Below are positions 1 to 5,186 of a stretch of 8,887 bases of DNA, one piece after another. Below the pieces are notes generated by a model, which saw only the letters and a list, made by a program, of their open reading frames with translations, ran no database searches and was not told the DNA's origin. How positions within the stretch are numbered: the first letter of the stretch is position 1; every line of letters begins with the position of its first letter. The position numbers were made by a program, and so were the translations under genes. This DNA comes from an uncultured Spirochaetota bacterium. GTDB lineage: Bacteria; Spirochaetota; UBA4802; UBA5368. The stretch is from assembly GCA_937864375.1 (NCBI GenBank), contig CALMJO010000403.1:1-8887 (forward strand), in the 5' to 3' direction.

Positions 1-10
1 AGCAATTATG

Positions 11-43
11 GATAAGAAAATGAAGAAGGCTGACTTAGCAGCC
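11..43 (-). terminator. Probable intrinsic terminator of the envelope operon
   Basis: On the minus strand, a few bases after the stop codon at 51, there is a 5-base-pair stem GGCTG/CAGCC with a 6-base loop (28-43). It is followed by a T-rich run (TTCTTCATTTTCTT, 14-27 read on the minus strand). The stem is short and the T-run is interrupted, so it would be a weak terminator, but its position directly behind the last gene of the operon supports the call. Confidence 0.4.
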
Positions 44-50
44 TAAAGGC

Positions 51-542
51 TTACTTACCGTCAACGAAGATATGCTTTGCTTCCCTGGTGCCTCCAAAGT
101 CTGAAAGAACGTGTACCGTTCCATTCAACCAATAGCATGCCTTGTTACCGTTGTTATAAGCACCGGCAACATAAATGTCACCATTTGAGGTAAAAATTGA
201 ATATGCTATAGATTGAGCCTCTGTATCAAGGGAATTTCGCGTGCCATTTTTCCAGTAACAAGCATGAAAATTGTTATTATAGCTTCCAGCAATATAGACG
301 TCCTGCCCATCAACAGCAATTGAAAAGCCTTCGGAAGCGACGCTATCGCTGGGTTCTAAAACGGTAAGCTTACCATTCTTCCAATAACATGCATTATTTT
401 CGTCGTTCCCATAATATGACCCAGCCACATACACATCATCGGTATTTTCCGCTATCGTTATATCGAACGCGTTCCCGTCAAAGCACGCGATCATGGCGGC
501 CAGCATAAAACAGCAAAGTGCGGTCAGAAGTTTATTTTTCAT
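51..542 (-). CDS. Small repeat-containing putative lipoprotein, probably truncated
   Basis: This 163-residue protein has no assigned function. Residues 1-20 form a signal peptide ending in M-I-A-C, a loose lipobox as tolerated in spirochaetes, so it may be a lipoprotein with Cys20 as first mature residue. The rest is three imperfect repeats of about 41-45 residues, each with a D(V/I)Y(V/I)AG strand, an ACYW(K/L)NG motif and a short linker; this suggests a beta-propeller or repeat fold exposed outside the cell. The protein stops at IFVDGK, just where a fourth DVYVAG-type segment would begin, so the reading frame looks cut short. The start at 542 is chosen because the signal peptide follows it and GGGAGA sits about 8 bases upstream; the frame is open further upstream only as antisense-like overlap with the neighbouring gene. 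It lies 20 bases behind the outer membrane protein gene, so it is probably cotranscribed. It is clearly AT-richer than its neighbours. Confidence 0.7.
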   Translation of the reverse strand: MKNKLLTALCCFMLAAMIACFDGNAFDITIAENTDDVYVAGSYYGNDENNACYWKNGKLTVLEPSDSVASEGFSIAVDGQDVYIAGSYNNNFHACYWKNGTRNSLDTEAQSIAYSIFTSNGDIYVAGAYNNGNKACYWLNGTVHVLSDFGGTREAKHIFVDGK

Positions 543-562
543 AATGAGTTCTCCCTGCATCC

Positions 563-1600
563 CTAGAATCCGTACATCGTTCCAATGTTTATAGTCCCGC
601 CGTTGAGGCTGGTGCCCGCCTTGTCCTTCGCCTGCGCCCACCCCGCGCGGAAGTCGGCGAATACGCTTATGTTTTCCCACACGTTGACCGCGACGCCGGC
701 GAACCCGTCCACGCCATACGCCAGCAGGTTCGCGGTCTCTGCCTGTCCCTTTTCGCGGAACCATGTTCCCTTGGCGAGAATGCCGGCATAGGGATAGAGT
801 ATGCCCAGCACCGGCATACCCAGGCGTATGCCCGCGAACCCGGAGGTGAGCGATACTGAGGCGTTCCCGGTCTTGTTGTCACTTGCGGTGAGGAAATTCG
901 CGCCGGCTACAAGGGAGGTATATACCCCAATCACCCGATAATACGCGGTCGAAATCCCGTTGAGCCCGTCATAGTAATCCTTGAAGGGCGTCGCGAACGG
1001 CATGAAGTAATTATAGGAAAGCGATACTGCCGAAGAGGTTTTCAGGACCACGACCTGGTACTCGTCGTCGCCTTCACTCTCTTCACCGGCATACCGTTCC
1101 ATCCGGATACTTTTTTCCTTGACCATGTACGCCGCCAGATCGTGCGACGCCACCTTTATACGCTTTTTCCCCTTGAACTCGAGCGTCTTCACCCGCGCAA
1201 GCTGCACCGTTCCGCCCGAGCGGTCGAGCATCTTGGCGGTGATGGTGTAGCGCCCTTCATCGAGTGCGATGGTGCCGTAGATGATGTAGTCGGTCTGGAT
1301 GCTCTGCATGAGCTGCTTCATGCAGGCGTCGTCGTAGCAGATGTCCATGCTCATGCGGAGCTCTTCCTGCTGAAGCGTCTGCTTCACCTCGTCGTCCGAG
1401 ATGATCGCGAAGCCGCCCATTTCGATGATCGCCTCGGAAACGTAATCCTTTACGAGGTTTCCGGCGGGGTCGGTGGCGGGCAGACCCTTCACGAGGGAAA
1501 AAGGCTTGATGTAAATTGTTTTGGGCGCGGCGGACAACGCCTGCGCGGAAACAAGTACCGCGCATACGCATGCGCACGCGAGAATGAATCTTGTTTTCAT
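563..1600 (-). CDS. CsgG/TolB-like outer membrane protein with C-terminal beta-barrel
   Basis: A 345-residue exported protein of unknown specific role. Residues 1-25 are a signal peptide (positive start, hydrophobic core, cleavage near SAA). Residues 28-140 resemble the periplasmic CsgG/TolB-N type domain: an IYIKPF strand, a helix leading to GGFAIISDDEV, a conserved cysteine pair (Cys88 and Cys93 in ICYDDACMKQL) and DYIIYGTI, a pattern common in such proteins of spirochaetes and deltaproteobacteria. After an acidic linker (172-180), residues 186-345 alternate polar and hydrophobic residues as in an outer membrane beta-barrel, and the chain ends in Phe (GTMYGF), the usual barrel assembly signal. 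The start at 1600 has GAGG about 8 bases upstream. The gene lies 26 bases behind the thioredoxin-like gene and 20 bases ahead of the repeat lipoprotein gene. The thioredoxin-like partner could act on the Cys88/Cys93 pair, which is an inference. Family membership is fairly sure, function is not. Confidence 0.75.
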   Translation of the reverse strand: MKTRFILACACVCAVLVSAQALSAAPKTIYIKPFSLVKGLPATDPAGNLVKDYVSEAIIEMGGFAIISDDEVKQTLQQEELRMSMDICYDDACMKQLMQSIQTDYIIYGTIALDEGRYTITAKMLDRSGGTVQLARVKTLEFKGKKRIKVASHDLAAYMVKEKSIRMERYAGEESEGDDEYQVVVLKTSSAVSLSYNYFMPFATPFKDYYDGLNGISTAYYRVIGVYTSLVAGANFLTASDNKTGNASVSLTSGFAGIRLGMPVLGILYPYAGILAKGTWFREKGQAETANLLAYGVDGFAGVAVNVWENISVFADFRAGWAQAKDKAGTSLNGGTINIGTMYGF

Positions 1601-1626
1601 GGGCAAATCCTCATGGTATTGTTTTA

Positions 1627-2127
1627 TCAATGCAGCGTGCCGAGCACCTGGTCGATCTGGGCTATGGTTTCCTCGTGGTAGCCGTTCGCGGAAAAGAGCA
1701 GGGCGCCGTTCGTGCCTATAATGAAAATGGACGGGTACTTGTTCACCCCGAACGCCTTGGCCGCGTCCGAGTACTTGTCGCACAGCACCGGGATCTTCAC
1801 CCCAAGGTTCTTCACGAAGGGCAGGGCGACGTCCGCACCTTCCTTGTCGGTTGACACCAGGTAAAACGCGACGGCGCTCCCGTGTTTGTCGAAGAGCTTC
1901 TGCAGCTCCGGGAGCTCCTTTTTGCAAGGCTCGCATCCCGCGAAATAAAAGCTCACCAGGAGCGGCTTCCCCTGGATGACCGATTTGCTGAGAACCAGCC
2001 TGTTGCCCGTGTCCCTGAGGGTGAACGACGGGGCGGCGTCCCCCTGCTTGAGCTCCGCGTGCACGAAGCCGCTTCCAAGCGCGAGCAGGGTTGCAGCGGC
2101 CATGAGGGTGAATATTTTCATTTTCAT
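1627..2127 (-). CDS. Exported TlpA/ResA-like thiol-disulfide oxidoreductase
   Basis: A 166-residue thioredoxin-fold protein of the AhpC/TSA-Redoxin/TlpA group. A signal peptide covers residues 1-24 (hydrophobic core, VHA cleavage site), so it acts in the periplasm. The mature part begins with the typical LKQGDAAPSFTLRD entry, then KPLLVSFYFAGCEPCKKELPEL with the active-site CxxC (Cys65, Cys68; CEPC). The cis-proline is in KYPSIFIIG (Pro132), and Gly/Asn residues close the sheet. A third cysteine, Cys116, lies between the active site and the cis-Pro loop. Members of the family reduce disulfides in cytochrome or envelope proteins; the substrate here is not known, but the next gene encodes an outer membrane protein with a cysteine pair. 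Two ATGs are possible: GGGG(A) is only 3-4 bases from the first (2127) but about 9 from the second (2121), so translation may really begin at the third residue. This is the first gene of the operon. Confidence 0.85.
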   Translation of the reverse strand: MKMKIFTLMAAATLLALGSGFVHAELKQGDAAPSFTLRDTGNRLVLSKSVIQGKPLLVSFYFAGCEPCKKELPELQKLFDKHGSAVAFYLVSTDKEGADVALPFVKNLGVKIPVLCDKYSDAAKAFGVNKYPSIFIIGTNGALLFSANGYHEETIAQIDQVLGTLH

Positions 2128-2171
2128 TTTTCCCCGGGCTACGGCGGAAAACGCGATCGCCGCATGCTTGA

Positions 2172-2279
2172 TTATTGACCGATTTTCATTCTGACTATAG
2201 GTTTCCAGCCGGTAGTCAACAAATATTTTTCTTGAAATTCCGTCCGATTGGACGCCTTTTCATGGAGAATGGCAGACAT
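2172..2279 (-). CDS. Possible 35-residue small protein
   Basis: An ATG at 2279 with a good ribosome binding site (GGGAG, about 6 bases upstream) opens a 35-codon frame ending in TAA. The peptide is hydrophilic, with a basic C-terminal half (LLTTGWKPIVRMKIGQ at the end), and has no signal peptide or membrane segment. The same frame is open upstream to another ATG at 2327 (51 residues). I do not recognise it. The candidate promoter of the next operon lies inside this frame, which argues against a separate gene unless it is a leader. It may be chance. Confidence 0.18.
   Translation of the reverse strand: MSAILHEKASNRTEFQEKYLLTTGWKPIVRMKIGQ
2194..2219 (-). promoter_or_regulatory. Weak promoter candidate for the envelope operon
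   Basis: On the minus strand TTGACT (2214-2219) could be a -35 box and TATAGT (2194-2199) a -10 box, about 70 bases ahead of the TlpA-like gene. The hexamers are good, but the 14-base spacer is too short for an ordinary sigma-70 promoter, so an activator or another choice of boxes would be needed. Confidence 0.25.
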
Positions 2280-2379
2280 GAATTCTCCCGGAAAAATCCT
2301 GCTGGTGAGCGGTATAATAAGTCTCATCCTCTATGTAGCTTCCAGGTTTCGCTGACAGGCCCGCCATCGGTGCCGGTCC

Positions 2380-2397
2380 GCGTCGCGAGGGCGACGC
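2380..2397. repeat. Perfect GC-rich hairpin downstream of the MFS gene
   Basis: GCGTCGC and GCGACGC form a 7-base-pair stem around a GAGG loop, about 40 bases past the stop of the transporter gene. It could stabilise the 3' end of the kinase-DUF3343-MFS transcript or act as part of a terminator, but no T-run follows on the minus strand, so it is not called an intrinsic terminator. Confidence 0.3.
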
Positions 2398-2434
2398 TGC
2401 AGTACAGGGAAGCACAAAGGCGCGAATCAACTGC

Positions 2435-3610
2435 TTATCGACTATTCGCGGGAATCCTTATCCGAGACGCCGAATATAGATTCGCCAGTGCGATGCCCGC
2501 CGCGAGGAGGAACACGTACTGGTATCCAAGCGTGATCCAGATGGCGCCGCTAACCAGCGCGATGCCTATGGAAAAGACATGGTCGATCGAAACGCCCATG
2601 GTGAGCGCCTGCGAGATGTCGGCGGGCGTGAGGGCGATCTTGCGCATGTAGGTGGCGCGCGCCATGCTCACGGACATGAGGAGCTGGTCGATCACGTAGC
2701 ACGAGAAGGCCACGTACAGGGCGACCGTCTCGTCAAACAGGGTGAGGGAGAATCCGTAGCCCGCGCATACGAACACGAGGAGCGCGGCCTCGGCCATGAG
2801 GATGGAGCGTTCCCCATGGCGGTCGATGGCGCGCCCCAGGAGCGGCTTGAAGAATATGCCTATGACGCCCCCCGCGGTGAGGAGGGTCGCGACTACCTCG
2901 GTGCGCTGGTTGAATACCTTTACCAGTACCCACGGCGCGAAGGTGAGAAAGATCTGCTTTCGCGTGCCGAACAGTATGTTGAGCCAGTAGAACAGGCGGT
3001 ATTCCTTCCTGAGCCTGAACCTGGTCCGCGCCGGGAGCGGCTCGTCGGGCCTCATGAAAAAGAGGATCGCGGAAACCGCGAGATAGCCCGCAGCGGCGAC
3101 GGTGAACGCGTTCGTGAAGGAAAAGTCAAAATACCTGAAGCCCATGAACACGAGAAAGCTTCCCAGAATAGCCGCGAAATTCATGGCGCCGTTGAACTGG
3201 CCCAGGCGGCTTCCGGCGTCGTCTTCGCCGGCGAATTCCATCCCTATGCTCGAGGCCAGCGGCATGAACAGGTGCTGGCCGGTGCTGAAAAGAAAAAGCC
3301 ACAGGAGCATGAACGGAAAATCGATCGAGAGAAATCCCACGGCGAGGATTCCCGCGGCCGCGAGCAGGTTGGCAAGCGAGGCCATGCGCCGCAGGGACAG
3401 GAAGGCGAAGAGGGCCGACACGAACACGACCAGGAAGCCGGGAAGCTCGCGCGGGAACTCGAGTACGCCGCGCTGAAGGTCGGTGATCGAGAAGCTTTCG
3501 GCCAGGAAGTTGTTGAAGACCGAATCGACCACGCTCTGGGAGAAGCCGGCGATCGAGACCGCGGCGAGGAAGAGCAGGAAATCACGGCGCACGCGCGGCG
3601 GCAGAGTCAT
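2435..3610 (-). CDS. MFS transporter, substrate unknown
   Basis: A 391-residue inner membrane protein with about 12 hydrophobic segments in two halves (roughly residues 10-190 and 205-385), the normal length for a major facilitator superfamily carrier. The first half has the RGVLEFPRELPGF stretch (residues 47-59) after the first membrane segment. The central loop (187-205) is basic and leads into FGTRKQIFLTFAPWVLVKVF (214-233). The second half has the motif-A-like loop GRAIDRHGER (259-268) between membrane segments, which supports the family call. The substrate cannot be read from sequence. It is the last gene of the minus-strand run behind a DUF3343 protein and a lipid kinase; since DUF3343 proteins are thought to handle sulfur or selenium, a sulfur or selenium compound is a reasonable guess, no more. 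Its ATG at 3610 has GAGGAG 13 bases upstream, longer than ideal; that sequence belongs to the gene fragment in front of it. Confidence 0.85.
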   Translation of the reverse strand: MTLPPRVRRDFLLFLAAVSIAGFSQSVVDSVFNNFLAESFSITDLQRGVLEFPRELPGFLVVFVSALFAFLSLRRMASLANLLAAAGILAVGFLSIDFPFMLLWLFLFSTGQHLFMPLASSIGMEFAGEDDAGSRLGQFNGAMNFAAILGSFLVFMGFRYFDFSFTNAFTVAAAGYLAVSAILFFMRPDEPLPARTRFRLRKEYRLFYWLNILFGTRKQIFLTFAPWVLVKVFNQRTEVVATLLTAGGVIGIFFKPLLGRAIDRHGERSILMAEAALLVFVCAGYGFSLTLFDETVALYVAFSCYVIDQLLMSVSMARATYMRKIALTPADISQALTMGVSIDHVFSIGIALVSGAIWITLGYQYVFLLAAGIALANLYSASRIRIPANSR

Positions 3611-3617
3611 GCAGGCT

Positions 3618-3692
3618 TCACGTCTCCTCGTAGTATTCGAAGGCGTCTATAATGCCGGGATACACGCCGTCAAACCCCGCGTCAAGAATCTT
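3618..3692 (-). pseudogene. C-terminal remnant of a GH114 (TM1410/MJ1477-like) glycoside hydrolase
   Basis: The 90-base gap between the DUF3343 and MFS genes contains a short open frame on the minus strand, closed upstream by TAG (3693-3695) and ending in TGA (3618-3620). Its translation contains GFDGVYPGIIDAFEYY followed by EET and stop. This matches the end of the GH114 / endo-alpha-1,4-polygalactosaminidase-like TIM barrel, where a GFDGVYLDxxDAYEY strand carries an acidic residue. Here the LD pair has become PG, so even this piece has lost a key acid. There is no start codon and the frame differs from that of DUF3343, so it reads as a leftover of a deleted gene. The match is from memory of the family and rests on only 24 residues. 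Confidence 0.45.
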
Positions 3693-3700
3693 CTATGAAA

Positions 3701-3922
3701 TCAGATATCAACGATGCGGTCGAAGTCGACCCTGTTGGAAAGGGCCTGTTCCACGGCGGGGCGCGCGCCGGTATCGAAGCGCAGGCACACGCCGCAGTCG
3801 GAGCTAAGGTGCCTCGGGATGGGGATGAGCTTGATGGCGACGCCCGCGGTCTTGAGGAGCTTTTCGGCATGCATTGTGTGGCTCACGGATTTGAAGAGTA
3901 TTACGCTGTGGGTCCCGGGCAT
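3701..3922 (-). CDS. DUF3343 family, putative Se/S carrier-like protein
   Basis: A complete 73-residue cytoplasmic protein. The order SVILFKSVSHTMHAEKLLK (residues 6-24), then AGVAIKLIPIPRHLSSDCGVCLRF (26-49) is the signature of DUF3343, a small ferredoxin-like-fold family annotated as putative Se/S carrier proteins and often found near selenium or sulfur-transfer genes in anaerobes. Cys43 and Cys46 form a CxxC (CGVC) that could carry or reduce a persulfide or selenide, but the biochemistry of the family is not settled. The start at 3922 has a strong GGAGGAGG site just upstream. It lies 34 bases behind the lipid kinase gene and ahead of the MFS gene, so a common transcript is likely. No selD, yedF or cysteine desulfurase is seen in the window. 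Confidence 0.85.
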   Translation of the reverse strand: MPGTHSVILFKSVSHTMHAEKLLKTAGVAIKLIPIPRHLSSDCGVCLRFDTGARPAVEQALSNRVDFDRIVDI

Positions 3923-3956
3923 GGTCCTCCTCCGTCACGGGCGATCGGATAGAACC

Positions 3957-4904
3957 CTATGGTGCCGGAGGGCACAGGATTTCAAGCGCTTTTTCGACGA
4001 CCTCGATGCGGACCTTTTTGCCGGCGGTGCAGATCGTTTCGCCGTCGGCATGGATGGCGAGGGTGCCGTCGAGGGCGGTGACATCGATGGAGTGCGTCCT
4101 GCCGCCGATCACTTTTGACCGGCCGTGCTGCGTGCCAAAAATATAGTGACCGATGAGGTAGAGAATGCGCAGACGTCCCATGTCCCGGACTATGCAGAGA
4201 TCGAGCAGCCCGTCGTCCATGAGCGCACGCGGCGCCATCTTGAATGCGCCGCCAAGCCTGGTCCCGTTCATCACCGACACCTGGGGGAGCCGCTCTTCAA
4301 TGACGGTGCCGTCGTATTCCAGGCGGAGCAGCGACGGTTCCGGGTAGTGCGCGAGCACTGAGAGCGCGCCCATGACATAAGGGACGGCGCCTGCGCCCCA
4401 GGTGAGCTGCTGCGCCCTGAATCCCACGCGCGCATCGAATCCTATACCGATGCCGTTGCAGAAATAGCGTCCCTCGGGGTAGTCGCCGCCGGTGACCTTG
4501 GCAAGGTCGATCTTCCTGGTATGCCCGGAGGCCAGCACCGCGCATTCGGCCCTTATGCCCGCGGGAACTCCCGCGCCGTGGGCGAAGTCGTTCCCGGTTC
4601 CCACGCGGAGCACGCCCATGATGCAGGAGCGGCGCCTTCGCGCGCGCGCTGCCATGAGCCCGTTGACGACCTCGTTGCTCGTGCCGTCGCCCCCCACGGA
4701 AACGACGCCGCGATAACCCTTCATGGCAGCCTCGCGCGCCAGCTCCGCCGCATGCATGCGGCGTTCGGTGAAGACGATTTCGTGTTCGAGGCCCAGGTCT
4801 TCCAGGTAGTGTTCGATTTGCGGGGCGACGTGAGCGCCGCGGCCCTTGCCCGCGGCCGGGTTGACGATTATCCTGAGTATCCTGTCGATAGGCCTATTAC
4901 GCAT
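3957..4904 (-). CDS. YegS/BmrU-type lipid (diacylglycerol) kinase
   Basis: A 315-residue protein of the DAGK catalytic-domain family, full length. It phosphorylates a lipid alcohol, probably diacylglycerol or a related lipid, with ATP at the inner face of the membrane. Motifs in order are IVNPAAGKG (13-21, nucleotide-site loop), VVSVGGDGTSNEVVNG (67-82, the GGDGT kinase motif), RVGTGNDFAHG (100-110), the DDGLLDLCIV segment of the C-terminal beta-sandwich (230-239) and IHADGE (284-289). There is no signal peptide or membrane helix. The ATG at 4904 has only a modest GAAGAG site 8 bases upstream. It is the first gene of the leftward operon with DUF3343 and MFS and is divergent from the Rrf2 regulator. 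The lipid substrate and the reason for sitting with sulfur-type genes are not evident. Confidence 0.88.
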   Translation of the reverse strand: MRNRPIDRILRIIVNPAAGKGRGAHVAPQIEHYLEDLGLEHEIVFTERRMHAAELAREAAMKGYRGVVSVGGDGTSNEVVNGLMAARARRRRSCIMGVLRVGTGNDFAHGAGVPAGIRAECAVLASGHTRKIDLAKVTGGDYPEGRYFCNGIGIGFDARVGFRAQQLTWGAGAVPYVMGALSVLAHYPEPSLLRLEYDGTVIEERLPQVSVMNGTRLGGAFKMAPRALMDDGLLDLCIVRDMGRLRILYLIGHYIFGTQHGRSKVIGGRTHSIDVTALDGTLAIHADGETICTAGKKVRIEVVEKALEILCPPAP

Positions 4905-4922
4905 GCGTGTACTCTTCGCGCC

Positions 4923-4932
4923 ATACTAGTAT
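4923..4932. promoter_or_regulatory. Putative operator, palindrome ATACTAGTAT, copy 1
   Basis: A perfect 10-base palindrome that overlaps the -10 box of the leftward promoter. An identical palindrome lies in the promoter of the divergent Rrf2 gene (5156-5165). Two exact copies within 250 bases of one intergenic region are unlikely by chance and suggest a common regulator, most simply the Rrf2 protein encoded next door. The flanks of the two copies differ. Confidence 0.5.
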
Positions 4933-4949
4933 ACATTCTCACAGAATGT
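4933..4949. promoter_or_regulatory. Inverted repeat in the leftward promoter
   Basis: ACATTCT-CAC-AGAATGT is a perfect 7+7 inverted repeat with a 3-base spacer. It occupies the gap between the -35 and -10 boxes of the kinase operon promoter and abuts the ATACTAGTAT palindrome. Its geometry fits a dimeric repressor site. It is not repeated at the Rrf2 promoter, so it may bind a different regulator or extend the first site. Confidence 0.4.
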
Positions 4950-4992
4950 CAATACACGAAACGCGCTTCCCGGGAATTATTGATATCCATAT

Positions 4993-5035
4993 GGCAGGCA
5001 AAAAACCGGCGTTTTAATGCCTGCCCTGGCAGGCA
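4993..5035. repeat. Three-part repeat able to form two exclusive hairpins
   Basis: GGCAGGCA (4993-5000), TGCCTGCC (5018-5025) and GGCAGGCA (5028-5035) alternate in sense. The middle part can pair with the first, extended inward by AAAAC/GTTTT around CGGC (5002-5015), or with the third as a tight stem with a tiny loop. It lies between the two divergent promoters, so neither mapped promoter candidate would transcribe it. It may be a dispersed intergenic palindromic repeat or a protein-binding site; switching between hairpins would need a promoter not identified here. Confidence 0.45.
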
Positions 5036-5072
5036 GGTATTGTAAAAAACGTCTATTTCCGTTAGTTTGAAA

Positions 5073-5126
5073 ATGAAAAAGACGGTTTTTGTGGTCGCCC
5101 TTATCTTTTATGCGAATTACCATTGA
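5073..5126 (+). CDS. 17-residue signal-peptide-like open frame
   Basis: ATG at 5073 begins MKKTVFVVALIFYANYH and stop. Two lysines followed by a hydrophobic run look like the first part of a signal peptide, but there is no clear ribosome binding site and the stop codon overlaps the TTGACT of the presumed Rrf2 promoter. It could be the truncated start of a lost exported protein, or chance in AT-rich DNA. It contains no cysteine or methionine run that would suit a sulfur leader peptide. Confidence 0.15.
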   Translation: MKKTVFVVALIFYANYH

Positions 5127-5151
5127 CTCTGGGCCGATTTTTAAATACTAC
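5123..5151 (+). promoter_or_regulatory. Presumed promoter of the Rrf2-metY operon
   Basis: TTGACT (5123-5128) with a 17-base spacer to TACTAC (5146-5151) is the best-spaced choice; the -10 is poor. TACTAT at 5149-5154 is a better hexamer but lies 20 bases away. A transcript would start near 5158, inside the palindrome at 5156-5165, which would suit repression. The region from 5137 to 5173 is strongly AT-rich. Confidence 0.3.
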
Positions 5152-5155
5152 TATT

Positions 5156-5165
5156 ATACTAGTAT
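5156..5165. promoter_or_regulatory. Putative operator, palindrome ATACTAGTAT, copy 2
   Basis: The second exact copy of the 10-base palindrome lies at the likely transcription start of the Rrf2 gene, 21 bases before its ATG. An overlapping inverted repeat AATACTA (5144-5150) and TAGTATT (5160-5166) adds another TACTA half-site one helical turn (11 bases) upstream, so two dimers or an extended site could bind. Autoregulation is usual for Rrf2 proteins; that it happens here is an inference. Confidence 0.5.
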
Positions 5166-5186
5166 TAATAATAACGGCGGCAGCAG

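Larger units (their letters stand above)
2128..2434. other. 307-base intergenic region upstream of the TlpA-like gene
   Basis: No convincing gene lies here. It separates the end of the MFS gene from the start of the envelope operon, both on the minus strand, so it should hold a terminator for the first and a promoter for the second. Visible structures are a perfect 7-base-pair hairpin at 2380-2397 (GCGTCGC-GAGG-GCGACGC, no T-run on either strand), a GGAGAAT/ATTCTCC inverted repeat with an 11-base loop at 2264-2288, and a CGTCC-GATT-GGACG hairpin at 2241-2254. A TATAAT hexamer on the plus strand at 2313-2318 has no good -35 and no plus-strand gene behind it. The stretch is AT-richer than the coding DNA to its right. 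Confidence 0.6.
4923..4952 (-). promoter_or_regulatory. Promoter of the kinase-DUF3343-MFS operon
   Basis: Read on the minus strand, a consensus TTGACA (4947-4952) is followed after 18 bases by TAGTAT (4923-4928), a 4-of-6 match to the -10 box. Transcription would start near 4916, leaving a 5' leader of only about a dozen bases before the kinase ATG. The -10 lies inside the ATACTAGTAT palindrome, and the spacer is filled by a second inverted repeat, so a bound protein would block polymerase. Confidence 0.45.

Noticed and set aside
2313..2318. Plus-strand TATAAT promoter
   Set aside because: There is no acceptable -35 box and no plus-strand gene downstream.
2175..2651. Plus-strand frame beginning in the 2128-2434 gap
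   Set aside because: It needs a TTG start with no convincing binding site, runs into the MFS gene in antisense and shows no recognisable domain.
2579..3652. Long plus-strand frame opposite the MFS gene
   Set aside because: It is rich in charged residues with no domain, and is explained by the codon pattern of the true membrane protein on the minus strand.
5044..5090. Terminator from AAAAAACGTCT and AGACGGTTTTT
   Set aside because: The 25-base loop and an unpaired G make it weak, and it would lie ahead of the Rrf2 promoter without an upstream gene on that strand.
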